In this document: positions 48,066 to 57,917 of the stretch, in pieces
Layout of the letters: the number at the start of each line of letters is the position of its first letter
How positions within the stretch are numbered: position 1 is the stretch's first letter
Assembly: GCF_008764245.1 (NCBI RefSeq)
Contig: NZ_VTQV01000015.1
Location: forward strand, 22,296-86,295
Direction: 5' to 3'
Source of the DNA: Bacillus subtilis
GTDB taxonomy: Bacteria; Bacillota; Bacilli; Bacillales; Bacillaceae_C
DNA: 64,000 nucleotides
Made by a program: the position numbers and the translations under genes
Notes under the pieces: model-generated
Databases searched by the model: none
Seen by the model: the letters and a program-made list of their open reading frames with translations, nothing else
What the model was told of the DNA's origin: nothing

Positions 48066-48190
48066 GTTAGTTTGTAGCACCCGTGCTACAACCGCACATA
48101 ACAGGTAAATGAAAGTTTCTATTTTTTTGAAAAGAAGTTGATAGAACACCTGCAAATGGCGAGTCTTAGTCTAATAAGGAGGTGCGATTT
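48066..48190 (+). promoter_or_regulatory. L21 ribosomal protein leader
   Basis: The untranslated leader before rplU contains hairpin GTAGCA-CCCG-TGCTAC (48075-48090) and conserved-looking stretches up to the AAGGAGGTG site. Firmicutes commonly have a structured L21 leader (Rfam L21_leader) at this place, thought to give autogenous control. The match rests on position and hairpins, not on an alignment. Confidence 0.6.
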
Positions 48191-48499
48191 ATGTACGCAA
48201 TTATTGAAACTGGTGGAAAACAAGTAAAGGTAGAAGAAGGACAAGTTATCTACGTTGAAAAGGTAGATGCTACTGAAGGTGATTCCTTTACTTTTGACAA
48301 AGTTCTTTTTGTTGGTGGCGAAGATGTAAAGGTAGGAAGCCCATTTGTAGAGGGAGCTACGGTTACAGCTAAAGTTGAAAAACAAGGCCGTCAAAAGAAA
48401 ATTGTGGTTTTCAAATATAAGCCAAAGAAAAATTATCATAAAAAACAAGGACATCGTCAGCCTTACACAAAACTTGTCATTGAAAAGATCAATGCATAA
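48191..48499 (+). CDS. rplU: 50S ribosomal protein L21
   Basis: 102 residues, starting [17 protein letters not shown], with the C-terminal signature [16 protein letters not shown] 48191 follows AAGGAGGTG. First gene of rplU-prp-rpmA. Confidence 0.98.
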   Translation: MYAIIETGGKQVKVEEGQVIYVEKVDATEGDSFTFDKVLFVGGEDVKVGSPFVEGATVTAKVEKQGRQKKIVVFKYKPKKNYHKKQGHRQPYTKLVIEKINA

Positions 48500-48513
48500 G
48501 TGATGATGATCCT

Positions 48514-49171
<658 letters not shown>

Positions 49172-49176
49172 GACAG

Positions 49177-49213
49177 AAAAAGCTCTAACCAAATATGGCT
49201 AGAGCTTTTTTTA
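49177..49213 (+). terminator. rpmA terminator
   Basis: 11-bp stem AAAAAGCTCTA (49177-49187) / TAGAGCTTTTT (49200-49210), with an inner CCAAATATGG loop, then T residues. Confidence 0.9.
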
Positions 49214-49219
49214 TTTCTA

Positions 49220-49306
49220 GAGGATGCCAAAAGGATAAACGGCAAAAGGCGCCATGTCAATCGCCACGCCTTTGCGACCTGCAACCTGCAGGCCTCGCTT
49301 CTTTTT
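49220..49306 (-). repeat. Fragment of the modular repeat family
   Basis: AGGATGCCAAAAGGATAAACGG ... CACGCCTTTGCGACCTG resembles 63919-64000. It contains palindrome CCTGC-AACCT-GCAGG (49278-49292), a variant of the AGGAC-centred units. Confidence 0.55.
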
Positions 49307-49348
49307 GATATACTATAGAAACGATTGAAGAATGTTGGAAAGGATATA

Positions 49349-49900
49349 ATGATGATTGATAAAGAAGAAACACTTACTTTATTGCAACACGTCCGCCATG
49401 ATTGGCTGAATCGAATTCAATTAATTAAAGGCTATCTAGCTTTGGGGAAAGTGGATCAAGCCGAACGAGTAATCGAAGAAATCGTTCTCGAATCTCAACA
49501 GGAAACGAAATTGACGAAATTAGGTTTACCAGAATTTGCGACACTATTGCTACTCCATAATTGGGGCTGGGAAGGTCATACATTTCAAATAGAATATGAG
49601 TTCATCAATGATCTACCAGTCCATTCCATAAATGATTTAAAATTAACAAGTTGGGTGAAAAGCTTTTTTCAAGCTATTTCAGATGCTCTTCCCCCATTAT
49701 ATAGTAATCGATTATATGTTTCGATTGAACCTTTGGAAAAAAGTCTTTCCTTGCATTTTGATTTTGATGGAAAGCTAAAAGATTTGGATGGTTTCGAGCA
49801 ATGGGTATTAAATCATGAAGATGAACAGATTCACATTAACCTTAAAGAAGTAAGTGAGACGAATTTTATTTGTGACGTTATTTTTGATGGAATGGAGTGA
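49349..49900 (+). CDS. spo0B: Sporulation initiation phosphotransferase Spo0B
   Basis: A 183-residue phosphorelay protein passing phosphate from Spo0F to Spo0A. The four-helix-bundle phospho-accepting His is His17 in [16 protein letters not shown]. The C-terminal half is a degenerate ATPase-like fold. ATG 49349 follows AAAGGA; an upstream TTG at 49325 is less likely. It overlaps the obg RBS region. Confidence 0.92.
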   Translation: MMIDKEETLTLLQHVRHDWLNRIQLIKGYLALGKVDQAERVIEEIVLESQQETKLTKLGLPEFATLLLLHNWGWEGHTFQIEYEFINDLPVHSINDLKLTSWVKSFFQAISDALPPLYSNRLYVSIEPLEKSLSLHFDFDGKLKDLDGFEQWVLNHEDEQIHINLKEVSETNFICDVIFDGME

Positions 49901-49905
49901 TCATT

Positions 49906-51198
49906 GTGTTTGTTGATCAGGTAAAGGTATATGTGAAAGGTGGAGATGGCGGCAATGGAATGGTTGCCTTCCGCAGAGAAAAATACGTGGCGATGGGCGG
50001 GCCAGCTGGTGGAGATGGTGGAAAAGGCGCAGATGTTGTTTTTCAGGTAGATGAAGGATTACGTACGTTAATGGACTTCCGTTATCAACGACATTTCAAG
50101 GCGACTCGAGGCGAGCATGGGATGTCGAAAAGCAAACACGGCAAAGGTGCCGAAGATTTAGTTGTAAAAGTACCTCCTGGAACCGTTGTAAAGGATCTTG
50201 CAACAGAGGAAGTCATTGCAGATCTTGTAGAGCATGGACAAAAAGCGGTAGTGGCTAGAGGAGGCCGTGGGGGAAGAGGAAATATTCGCTTTGCTACACC
50301 TGCGAATCCAGCACCGGAAATGGCAGAAAATGGAGAGCCGGGGCAGGAAAGAGATGTTGTTCTAGAACTAAAAATCCTCGCTGACGTTGGTCTTGTTGGT
50401 TTTCCAAGTGTGGGGAAATCAACGTTACTCTCCGTCGTTTCGGCAGCCAAGCCTAAAATAGCGGAATATCATTTCACAACAATCGTTCCTAATCTAGGGG
50501 TCGTAGAGACAGAAGATGGTCGCAGTTTTGTTATGGCTGATTTGCCTGGCTTGATTGAAGGGGCACATGAAGGAGTAGGACTGGGTCACCAGTTCTTGCG
50601 ACATATTGAGAGGACAAGAGTGATTGTCCATGTGATCGATATGTCTGGTATGGAGGGAAGAGATCCATTTGCAGATTTTCAGACGATCAATCAAGAGTTA
50701 GAAAAATACAATCTTCGCTTGCTTGAACGCCCACAAATCATTGTTGCCAATAAAATGGACATGCCGGAAGCAGAGGAGAATTTATCCGCATTTCGGACCA
50801 AACTTGAGGAAGAGTATCCAATCTATCCAATCTCAGCGCTTACGAGGCAAGGAGTCCGAGATTTATTATTTGAAATAGCGAATCAATTAGAAACAACTCC
50901 GGAATTCCCTCTTTATGATTCCGTAGAAGCAGATGCGGAAATTCATCGAGTTGTCTATCGCCATGAAAAAGATCCCGACCAATTTACGATTACAAGAGAT
51001 CCAGACAGTGCGTTTGTTATTAAAGGAGATGTGATCGAGCGGCTATTTAAAATGACAGATTTCTCAAGAGATGAATCGGTTCGTCGATTTGCTAGGCAAA
51101 TGAGAGGAATGGGTGTCGATGATGCGTTGCGAGAGCGTGGAGCGAAGGATGGAGACATTATTCGAATTCTCGAATTTGAATTTGAATTTGTTGAATAG
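49906..51198 (+). CDS. obgE: GTPase Obg (CgtA)
   Basis: A 430-residue essential GTPase in ribosome assembly and stress signalling. The glycine-rich Obg domain runs over residues 1-158 ([17 protein letters not shown]). The G domain has [21 protein letters not shown] and NKMD. A C-terminal OCT domain follows. GTG 49906 has GGAG at 8 bp and matches the family start [13 protein letters not shown]. Confidence 0.97.
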   Translation: MFVDQVKVYVKGGDGGNGMVAFRREKYVAMGGPAGGDGGKGADVVFQVDEGLRTLMDFRYQRHFKATRGEHGMSKSKHGKGAEDLVVKVPPGTVVKDLATEEVIADLVEHGQKAVVARGGRGGRGNIRFATPANPAPEMAENGEPGQERDVVLELKILADVGLVGFPSVGKSTLLSVVSAAKPKIAEYHFTTIVPNLGVVETEDGRSFVMADLPGLIEGAHEGVGLGHQFLRHIERTRVIVHVIDMSGMEGRDPFADFQTINQELEKYNLRLLERPQIIVANKMDMPEAEENLSAFRTKLEEEYPIYPISALTRQGVRDLLFEIANQLETTPEFPLYDSVEADAEIHRVVYRHEKDPDQFTITRDPDSAFVIKGDVIERLFKMTDFSRDESVRRFARQMRGMGVDDALRERGAKDGDIIRILEFEFEFVE

Positions 51199-51225
51199 GA
51201 CCTGTGGTGAATGGGGGAGAGGATA

Positions 51226-51681
51226 TTGGGAAAGAGAGAATATCAAAAAAAATTTTATTTAGTGCGTGAAGACGTTTTACCTGAAGCGATGAAAAAAACG
51301 TTAGAAGCGAAAGAATTAATTGAGCGGAAAAAATCTGTTTCCATTTGGGACGCTGTCCAACAAGTTGATTTAAGTCGAAGTGCATTTTATAAATATCGAG
51401 ATACAGTTTTACCTTTTCACAGGGTCGTGAAAGAGAAGATTATTTCGTTATTCTTTTATCTTGAAGATCGGCCAGGTTCTCTTTCTACATTATTGGCGAT
51501 TGTTGCCAAGTATGCCTGTAATGTGCTAACCATACACCAAACGATTCCTTTACAAGGACGAGCAAATGTTACCCTTTCGCTTGATATCGCGAGTATGAGT
51601 GTTGAAATTGATGATCTCTTGGCCGAATTAAACAGACTAGAATTCGTGGATAAAGTCGATGTATTGAGTTCGGGAGGTTAG
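51226..51681 (+). CDS. pheB: ACT domain-containing protein PheB
   Basis: A 151-residue protein of the UPF0735/PheB family. The N-terminal half is helix-turn-helix-like ([20 protein letters not shown]); the C-terminal half is an ACT domain ([20 protein letters not shown]). TTG 51226 has GGGGGAG upstream. In B. subtilis it is followed by pheA, but here a terminator and niaR follow. Confidence 0.9.
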   Translation: MGKREYQKKFYLVREDVLPEAMKKTLEAKELIERKKSVSIWDAVQQVDLSRSAFYKYRDTVLPFHRVVKEKIISLFFYLEDRPGSLSTLLAIVAKYACNVLTIHQTIPLQGRANVTLSLDIASMSVEIDDLLAELNRLEFVDKVDVLSSGG

Positions 51682-51735
51682 ACACATTTAGCTTCTTAGC
51701 GGAAAAAGTGGGGTTAGTTCGGTGCAAAAGAAACA

Positions 51736-51775
51736 CCTTATCCAGAATAATAATCTGGATAAGGCTTTTAATTTT
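51736..51775. terminator. Terminator between convergent pheB and niaR
   Basis: 11-bp stem CCTTATCCAGA (51736-51746) / TCTGGATAAGG (51754-51764), then CTTTTAATTTT. Confidence 0.8.
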
Positions 51776-52313
51776 CATCGACTAATATCCCAGCGGCCTT
51801 TAGTTCTTTCTCCGCTTTTTCGATAGCCTCCTTGTTAGGTGCTGCTATCGTATGTAAATGAATACCTGATGTGAGATCAGCCAAAAGAGAGGAGTTTGTT
51901 AATTTTATTTTAGTAAGGAAATGTTCAACTTCTTTTCGGTTAGAAACCATCAAGGAGGCAGTAAGATCTCCATAAATGGGATGTTCGACAGCTACGTTCT
52001 TGACTGTAATCCCATGGTCGACCAAAATATTCAATTCCTCTTCTGTTTGGCTACGTGAGTGTAAGCAAACGATCGTTTTTTCAATAAGATGGTTTTCTTG
52101 AGGGGAGCGCATATACAAATAGCCTTGACTTGTAGCGATAATCGGGATATTCCGTGCTTTCAATAAATTTATATCTCCAACGATGACTTGTCGACTGACC
52201 CCTGTTTTTTCGGCTAATTCACTTCCAGTAATGGGAGAATTTTTTTCCTTTAATAAAGAAAGCAAAGTTTCTCTTCTTTCTTCGCCAAGCATTTTTTTAC
52301 CTGTCTTCTTCAT
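51768..52313 (-). CDS. niaR: Niacin-responsive transcriptional repressor NiaR (YrxA)
   Basis: A 181-residue regulator. The N-terminal helix-turn-helix contains ITGSELAEKTGVSRQVIVGD. The C-terminal 3H domain carries conserved His residues in VEHPIYGDL and SGIHLHTI. It represses NAD synthesis and niacin uptake genes when nicotinic acid is present. RBS GGAGGGG upstream on the minus strand. The nad genes it usually neighbours are missing here. Confidence 0.92.
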   Translation of the reverse strand: MKKTGKKMLGEERRETLLSLLKEKNSPITGSELAEKTGVSRQVIVGDINLLKARNIPIIATSQGYLYMRSPQENHLIEKTIVCLHSRSQTEEELNILVDHGITVKNVAVEHPIYGDLTASLMVSNRKEVEHFLTKIKLTNSSLLADLTSGIHLHTIAAPNKEAIEKAEKELKAAGILVDEN

Positions 52314-52383
52314 TCAACCCCTCCATTCTATATTCTAAGCTTATTTTATCATATTCATCGTTCCTTCTTCATTATTGAATAAG

Positions 52384-52400
52384 GACAAACTGGATTTGTC
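52384..52400. promoter_or_regulatory. Palindrome between niaR and safA
   Basis: Perfect inverted repeat GACAAA-CTGGA-TTTGTC, 71 bp upstream of the niaR start. Could be an operator (possibly autoregulatory) but no match to a defined NiaR consensus is claimed. Confidence 0.35.
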
Positions 52401-52441
52401 ATAAATAAACGCCCAATCTCATAAGTTTTGATGAAGATTAT

Positions 52442-52469
52442 TAGCATTTTGCCCAATCATTCATACACT
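52442..52469 (+). promoter_or_regulatory. Candidate sigma-E promoter of safA
   Basis: CATACACT (52462-52469) matches the sigma-E -10 consensus fully. The -35 (TAGCATTT) is weak and closer than ideal. safA is a sigma-E gene in B. subtilis. Confidence 0.5.
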
Positions 52470-52499
52470 ATATAGACTGAGCTTGAGGAGGGAAAATTT

Positions 52500-53504
52500 G
52501 TGAAGATCCATATTGTACAAAAAGGAGAAACATTATGGAATATTGCCCAGAAGTATGGCGTAAATTTTGATGAACTAAAGAAGCTAAATGCGCAATTATC
52601 TAATCCGGAAATGATTATGCCGGGGATGAAAATCAAAGTACCTGGCCACTCAGGTGGAGGGGTGAAGGGAAAAACGGTTCATCATCATCCATCAGGAAAG
52701 AAAGAAATGCCAAAAGCAGAACATCCTTTTTTGCCTAAAAAAGAAGCACCTATGCCTGTTGCAAAGCCGCCAAAAGAAAAGCCGAAGAAAGAAAAACCAC
52801 ATCATATTTATCAACCTATAATGCCACAGCCACAGCCATTACCGGAAATTGACATAAACAATTATTATATGATGAATATGCAACAAATGCAGGCGCAACA
52901 GATGCAACAGCCAGCGCCACCAATGGAAAAACCTGTTCACCATCACAAGGAGGAGTCGTCTTACTCGCCGGAGATGCCCATTCAGCAGCCTATGTATGGA
53001 TGTTATCCTATGCCGCAGCCATGCTTTGATCCTTGTTATCCATACCCACAAGTACAGCCTTATCAAGGGTATATGATGCCACAAGTGCATGGAGCGATGA
53101 CGGGGGCCCCGATGATGCAATACCAACCAGCTAACGTTCCAATCTCTGGTTATGGCCCACAACCTTATTGGGGGTCAGACGAATCATCTGATGATATGCA
53201 ACACCCCTATTATGGTGGGACACAACATCAAATGGAAAGCTCTTCGGATTACCAGCATACGGGAATGATGCCAAGTATGGCCCACCCTTATCCAGGTATG
53301 CCAATGCCCGGCTTCCAGCAACCAATGCCACCACAGGCTAATTATATGAATCCAGGAGGGGATTGTGGTTGTTCGCCTCACTACCATCCAAACCATTATG
53401 GCATGCAGGGGCATATGTATCGAGGATATCCACCTGTGGGAACAGCGATACCCCCCACTTATGCGATGCCTGTGCGTCATGATGATGGAGAAGGAAATGA
53501 ATAA
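52500..53504 (+). CDS. safA: Spore coat assembly protein SafA
   Basis: A 334-residue coat morphogenetic protein. An N-terminal LysM domain (residues 2-48, IHIVQKGETLWNIAQKYGVN, PGMKIKVPG) precedes a low-complexity region rich in Pro, Met, Gln, Tyr and His with scattered Cys (CYPMPQPCFDPCYPYP). SafA directs inner coat assembly and binds SpoVID. Start GTG 52500 with GAGGAGGG upstream. It overlaps the next gene by 8 bp. Confidence 0.93.
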   Translation: MKIHIVQKGETLWNIAQKYGVNFDELKKLNAQLSNPEMIMPGMKIKVPGHSGGGVKGKTVHHHPSGKKEMPKAEHPFLPKKEAPMPVAKPPKEKPKKEKPHHIYQPIMPQPQPLPEIDINNYYMMNMQQMQAQQMQQPAPPMEKPVHHHKEESSYSPEMPIQQPMYGCYPMPQPCFDPCYPYPQVQPYQGYMMPQVHGAMTGAPMMQYQPANVPISGYGPQPYWGSDESSDDMQHPYYGGTQHQMESSSDYQHTGMMPSMAHPYPGMPMPGFQQPMPPQANYMNPGGDCGCSPHYHPNHYGMQGHMYRGYPPVGTAIPPTYAMPVRHDDGEGNE

Positions 53505-54471
53505 AGATTTTTTTGAAGAAAGAGACGGATTGAATCACCGTCTCCTTCTTTTATTAAAGGAGAATTTTGATCTTCCCTTTATCCGAATCAAGCCGATAAA
53601 AAAGATGGTATGGCTGGTTAGCACCAAACACCAACATTGGATTTTGAAAGAATTTTCTACATTAGCCAATTTTAAAAGGCAAGTATCTTTTACAGAAGAA
53701 TTAAAGAAAAATGGCTTTATGAAAACTTATTCATTTCATCAGAAACCATTTATACTAGGCGATAGAATTTTTGGGCTCATTCAATATATCGAATCTCAAC
53801 CAGGTGTTAGAGTCAATTATCAGCATAGATCTGAAATAAAAGATGTCTCCTTTTTATTGCAAAAATATCATCAGGCGACCGCCAATATATCAATAGCTGT
53901 AAAAGAGCAAATTCCTGTTTTTGAACAGTTGAATAAATGGAATAAACGATTAATGGAATTTCGGCATACATTACATTTACATACTCAGCACCCAGTACGT
54001 CCTCATTTAAGTTATTTTGCGGATCTTGGAGAATGGGCTCTAGAAAAAATGCAAAAACAAGCTGCCTTTTTCACGGAAGAGCCTCATTGTGTTATTCATG
54101 GGGATGTAGCAAGCCATAATTTTATTCGAGATAAAAAAAATCAATTATGGCTGATTGATTTTGATTTAATTGCAGTTGCGCCAGCCCATATAGATTATTT
54201 GCAGCTTTCTAATCGGATTTTACCTCATCTGAAATGGGAACTTGAACATTTATTTTCCTTTCAAGCTCTTCAGCCCTATAAAACAAGCGAAGCATTTGTA
54301 ACGGCCCTTGTGTATCCAACTGATATTTTTAGGGAATGGTTACATTTTACAAGGAGTCCTTCTATTGAACAACAAAGAAGATGGCCAATGATGGAGGCTT
54401 TAATACTCAAGCAATTTAAACAAAGAATGAAATTTAGTAAGGAAATCATTAAAAAAGTTGATCCATACTAG
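53497..54471 (+). CDS. CotS/APH-like kinase-fold protein next to safA
   Basis: A 324-residue protein of the aminoglycoside phosphotransferase/CotS fold. The N-lobe lysine is in WILKEFST, the catalytic loop is VIHGDVASHNF (HGDxxxxN intact), and the metal-binding motif is LIDFDLI. So it may be an active small-molecule or protein kinase. ATG 53497 has GGAGAAGG upstream and overlaps safA, which argues for co-expression in the mother cell. B. subtilis has coxA at this place. Substrate unknown. Confidence 0.82.
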   Translation: MNKDFFEERDGLNHRLLLLLKENFDLPFIRIKPIKKMVWLVSTKHQHWILKEFSTLANFKRQVSFTEELKKNGFMKTYSFHQKPFILGDRIFGLIQYIESQPGVRVNYQHRSEIKDVSFLLQKYHQATANISIAVKEQIPVFEQLNKWNKRLMEFRHTLHLHTQHPVRPHLSYFADLGEWALEKMQKQAAFFTEEPHCVIHGDVASHNFIRDKKNQLWLIDFDLIAVAPAHIDYLQLSNRILPHLKWELEHLFSFQALQPYKTSEAFVTALVYPTDIFREWLHFTRSPSIEQQRRWPMMEALILKQFKQRMKFSKEIIKKVDPY

Positions 54472-54551
54472 GAAAAGGTGTGGAAAGATTGCTCGTAATT
54501 CCCAATTTCGTTATAGTTAAAGGGATGAAGTCAAGGGAAAGGGGTTATAAA

Positions 54552-55277
54552 ATGGCAGGACATTCGAAATGGAAAAATATTCAAAACAGAAAAAATGCGC
54601 AAGATGCTAAACGGGGAAAAGTATTTCAAAAATTAGCCAAGGAAATCTATGTGGCCGCAAAAATGGGTGGTCCTGACCCAAGTACGAATCCTTCCTTGCG
54701 ACTTGTGGTGGAGAAAGCAAAGGCAGAAAATATGCCCAACGATAATATCGGGCGGGCGATTGACAAGGCTACTGGAAATAAAGATACAGAACATTATGAA
54801 GAGATTGTGTATGAGGGATACGGTCCAAATGGCACAGCTGTGATGGTGATGTGCTTAACCGATAATAAAAATAGAACGGCAACAAATGTGAGAGTGGCAT
54901 TTAATAAAAATGGTGGGAATCTTGGTGAAACAGGCTGTGTCGCTTATATGTTTGATCGCAAGGGATATTTAGCCATTGATCGTCAAGATGTAACCTTAGA
55001 CGAAGATGATATGCTTTTATCCGTCATTGAAGCAGGTGGCGAGGAAATGGAAACGAGTGACGAAGCTTTTGAAATTTATACAGATCCTGAAAGTTTCATA
55101 GAGGTAAAAGAAAATCTAGAAAATCAAGGTTTCACATTTGCCACTGCCGAAATCACAATGGTGCCACAAACCTATACACATCTTGAGGGTGAACAGGCAG
55201 AGAAAATGCAAAAAATGTTAGAGATGCTTGAAGATGATGATGACGTGCAGGAAGTGTATCATAATTTTTCTGAATAA
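54552..55277 (+). CDS. yebC: YebC/PmpR family protein (TACO1-like)
   Basis: A 241-residue protein starting MAGHSKWKNIQNRKNAQD. YebC proteins have been described as transcription regulators and, more recently, as ribosome-associated factors easing stalling at proline stretches. ATG 54552 follows AAAGGGG; an open frame further upstream is not used. B. subtilis YrbC is the homologue. Confidence 0.93.
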   Translation: MAGHSKWKNIQNRKNAQDAKRGKVFQKLAKEIYVAAKMGGPDPSTNPSLRLVVEKAKAENMPNDNIGRAIDKATGNKDTEHYEEIVYEGYGPNGTAVMVMCLTDNKNRTATNVRVAFNKNGGNLGETGCVAYMFDRKGYLAIDRQDVTLDEDDMLLSVIEAGGEEMETSDEAFEIYTDPESFIEVKENLENQGFTFATAEITMVPQTYTHLEGEQAEKMQKMLEMLEDDDDVQEVYHNFSE

Positions 55278-55289
55278 ACATGACATAAG

Positions 55290-55336
55290 TCCATTTAATG
55301 CAGCGAAGAGTTGCATTAAATGGATTTTTGTATTTT
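55290..55336 (+). terminator. yebC terminator
   Basis: Perfect 13-bp stem TCCATTTAATGCA (55290-55302) / TGCATTAAATGGA (55312-55324), then TTTTTGTATTTT. Confidence 0.9.
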
Positions 55337-55423
55337 AACGATTTCAAGAAAATTGGATATGGATGTTATTTTTGGGCAATATAGATTATAAGAATTAAAT
55401 TTATAGGCAAAGAGGTGATCCGT

Positions 55424-56005
55424 ATGAAATTTACGGGAAAATTGCTTATTTCATTTATGATCTTAATAGTAGTGAGTTTAGCGAATCAGCCAGCATTAGA
55501 TATTCAAAAGACTCAAGCGCAATCAACAACGATAGAACAGGAGGGAGATTCGGTTTATATCCCTGACAGTCCTCTTGAGATTGAAGTTTTGCTGAAAAGA
55601 ACATATTTAGATGGCGACATGAGTGAAGAATTGGTGACCGAAACCATATGGGCACTAGAAGATTTTTGGGCGAAATATGAAAACTGGCAGTTAGTTGATA
55701 TAGATGAAAAACGGGTTGTTTTTGAAAAGAAGGTAAATGATATTTCTCCTTTATTAAAGGTTAACGGCTTTTTTGGTCTCCAAGAAGATGGTACATTATC
55801 AATCTTTAATGGAAGTCCTGAGCAAGCGGATATTATCCATTCCTTTTTTCAAATTGATATGAGGAAATTAGAGGGGAAGAAAAAGGAAGAGCTTAAAAAG
55901 GGGATTCCAATCCAAACAAAAGAGACCTTTAAAGAAGTGTTAGAAGTAATGAAGCAGTATTCTACTGAAAAAAATGCAGTTGAAAAGAAAAGCCTGACTT
56001 TTTGA
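55424..56005 (+). CDS. bofC: Intercompartmental signalling protein BofC
   Basis: A 193-residue secreted protein, made in the forespore in B. subtilis, where it slows activation of the SpoIVB protease and so of pro-sigma-K. The N-terminus is a signal peptide (LLISFMILIVVSLANQP). Mature blocks include EIEVLLKRTYLDGDMSEE and LLKVNGFFGLQEDGTLSIF. ATG 55424 has AAAGAGGTG upstream. A hairpin (55989-56017) overlaps the stop. Confidence 0.9.
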   Translation: MKFTGKLLISFMILIVVSLANQPALDIQKTQAQSTTIEQEGDSVYIPDSPLEIEVLLKRTYLDGDMSEELVTETIWALEDFWAKYENWQLVDIDEKRVVFEKKVNDISPLLKVNGFFGLQEDGTLSIFNGSPEQADIIHSFFQIDMRKLEGKKKEELKKGIPIQTKETFKEVLEVMKQYSTEKNAVEKKSLTF

Positions 56006-56017
56006 GAGTCAGGCTTT
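55989..56017 (+). terminator. Hairpin at the bofC end
   Basis: Perfect 11-bp stem AAAGCCTGACT / AGTCAGGCTTT with a 7-nt loop that contains the bofC stop. T-run weak. Confidence 0.55.
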
Positions 56018-56083
56018 AAGTTTGCGGTCATAAAGAAGGATTTGTGTTACAATAATGGTTAGCATGAAAGAGGAGAGAAGGTT

Positions 56084-56692
56084 GTGTACGAGTATATAAA
56101 AGGGAAGATCGAACAAATTGGACCTGAGTATATTGTCTTAGAGAATAATGGGATTGGGTATCAAATTTTGACCCCAAATCCATTTGTTTTTTCAAAGAAT
56201 CAGGATGTTGAAACGGTTGTTTATACATATCAACATGTTCGCGAAGATCTTATTGCGTTATATGGATTTGCGACATTTGAAGAAAAGATTATGTTTAAGA
56301 AACTTTTGAATGTCTCCGGGATCGGCCCAAAAGGAGCGTTAGCCGTTTTGGCTTATGGAGAACCAGCTCAAGTAATTCGAGCCATTGAAAATGAGGATGA
56401 AAAGTTTCTTGTTAAATTTCCTGGTGTAGGAAAGAAAACAGCTAGGCAAATGATCCTTGATTTAAAAGGGAAATTAAATGATGTCGTGGCGTTGCCGGAA
56501 GTGGCTGCGACTGTTCAAAGAGAAGAGCTTATTTTGGATGAGCCAGAAGACGAGTTGAAAGAAGCGCTATTAGCATTGGCCTCACTTGGGTATTCAGAAC
56601 GTGAATTAAAGAAAATAGAGCCGAAACTTCGAGATAAAAACTTAACAACAGACCAGTATATTAAACAGGCGTTACAATTATTAATGACTTGA
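56084..56692 (+). CDS. ruvA: Holliday junction DNA helicase subunit RuvA
   Basis: A 202-residue junction-binding protein. N-terminal OB fold ([20 protein letters not shown]), helix-hairpin-helix motifs ([37 protein letters not shown]) and a C-terminal RuvB-binding domain ([19 protein letters not shown]). GTG start with GAGGAG upstream. 18 bp before ruvB. Confidence 0.97.
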   Translation: MYEYIKGKIEQIGPEYIVLENNGIGYQILTPNPFVFSKNQDVETVVYTYQHVREDLIALYGFATFEEKIMFKKLLNVSGIGPKGALAVLAYGEPAQVIRAIENEDEKFLVKFPGVGKKTARQMILDLKGKLNDVVALPEVAATVQREELILDEPEDELKEALLALASLGYSERELKKIEPKLRDKNLTTDQYIKQALQLLMT

Positions 56693-56710
56693 TAGAAAGG
56701 AAGAGGTAGG

Positions 56711-57712
56711 ATGGAAGAACGAGTATTGTCTAGTGAAGCGATAGTAAATGATCTTTCTTTTGAACAAAGTCTCCGTCCGCAAACTTTATCCCAGTATATC
56801 GGACAAGATGAGGTAAAGAAAAATTTAGCTGTTTTTATTGAAGCGGCGAAATTGAGAAAAGAAACCTTGGATCATGTGCTGTTATATGGGCCACCAGGAC
56901 TTGGGAAGACGACCCTAGCTGTTGTCATCGCTAATGAAATGGGAGTCAATGTGCGGACAACATCAGGTCCTGCGATTGAAAGACCGGGTGACTTAGCGGC
57001 TATCTTAACTTCTCTTGAACCAGGGGAAGTATTATTTATTGATGAAATTCATCGTTTACCTAGGGCAATTGAAGAAGTGTTATATCCCGCAATGGAAGAC
57101 TATTGCTTGGATATTGTCATAGGGAAAGGCCCAGAATCTCGATCTGTTCGCCTCGATCTTCCACCTTTTACGCTTGTTGGCGCAACAACAAGGGCTGGTT
57201 CTGTCTCGGCGCCATTGCGTGATCGTTTCGGTGTATTAAGTCGTTTAGAATATTACACAGAAGATCAACTAACGAATATAATCCATCGTACGGCTGAGAT
57301 ATTGGAAACAGCGATTGAGGGACAGGGTGCAATTGAAATCGCCCGACGCTCACGTGGAACGCCCCGGATTGCGAATCGATTATTGAGAAGGGTACGTGAT
57401 TTTGCTCAAGTAAGAGGGGATGGGGTTATCACCCGCCAACTTGCAGATCAAGCCTTGGAATTACTACAAGTTGATCGTTTAGGTCTTGATAATATTGATC
57501 ACAAACTTTTAAAAGGGATGATTGAAAAGTTTCGGGGTGGACCAGTTGGGCTGAATACAATCGCTGCAAGCATCGGGGAAGAAGCGATGACCATAGAAGA
57601 TGTCTATGAGCCTTATTTACTGCAAATCGGCTTTTTACAAAGAACACCAAGGGGAAGAATGGTGACAGAGCTTGTCTACGAACATTTTCATTTAGAGGTG
57701 CCGGAAAAGTGA
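56711..57712 (+). CDS. ruvB: Holliday junction branch migration helicase RuvB
   Basis: A 333-residue AAA+ motor. Walker A is GPPGLGKTT, Walker [11 protein letters not shown], and the RuvA-contacting beta hairpin region follows. The C-terminal winged helix ends with [18 protein letters not shown]. Overlaps the next small gene by 4 bp. Confidence 0.97.
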   Translation: MEERVLSSEAIVNDLSFEQSLRPQTLSQYIGQDEVKKNLAVFIEAAKLRKETLDHVLLYGPPGLGKTTLAVVIANEMGVNVRTTSGPAIERPGDLAAILTSLEPGEVLFIDEIHRLPRAIEEVLYPAMEDYCLDIVIGKGPESRSVRLDLPPFTLVGATTRAGSVSAPLRDRFGVLSRLEYYTEDQLTNIIHRTAEILETAIEGQGAIEIARRSRGTPRIANRLLRRVRDFAQVRGDGVITRQLADQALELLQVDRLGLDNIDHKLLKGMIEKFRGGPVGLNTIAASIGEEAMTIEDVYEPYLLQIGFLQRTPRGRMVTELVYEHFHLEVPEK

Positions 57713-57915
57713 ATGGGACAGCAAAGGTACTTATGATCATAGGAGGAATTATTTTTGCGGTTGGTTTTCTTTCGCAATTTGTAAAAATAGGTAAACTACC
57801 TGGAGATATTATCATAAAGAAAGAAAATTTCACATTTTACTTCCCAGTTGTGACATCCATCCTTTTAAGTGTAATATTAACAGTGGTTCTCTATTTGATT
57901 GGGAGGTTTAAATAG
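57709..57915 (+). CDS. DUF2905 family small membrane protein
   Basis: A 68-residue protein with two membrane helices flanking [19 protein letters not shown], the DUF2905 hallmark. Function unknown. GTG 57709 overlaps the ruvB stop, so it is coupled. DUF2905 genes are common between ruvB and queA in Firmicutes. Confidence 0.88.
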   Translation: MNGTAKVLMIIGGIIFAVGFLSQFVKIGKLPGDIIIKKENFTFYFPVVTSILLSVILTVVLYLIGRFK

Positions 57916-57917
57916 TT

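Noticed and set aside
52839..53538. Several minus-strand frames over safA
   Set aside because: By-products of the low-complexity safA coding sequence.
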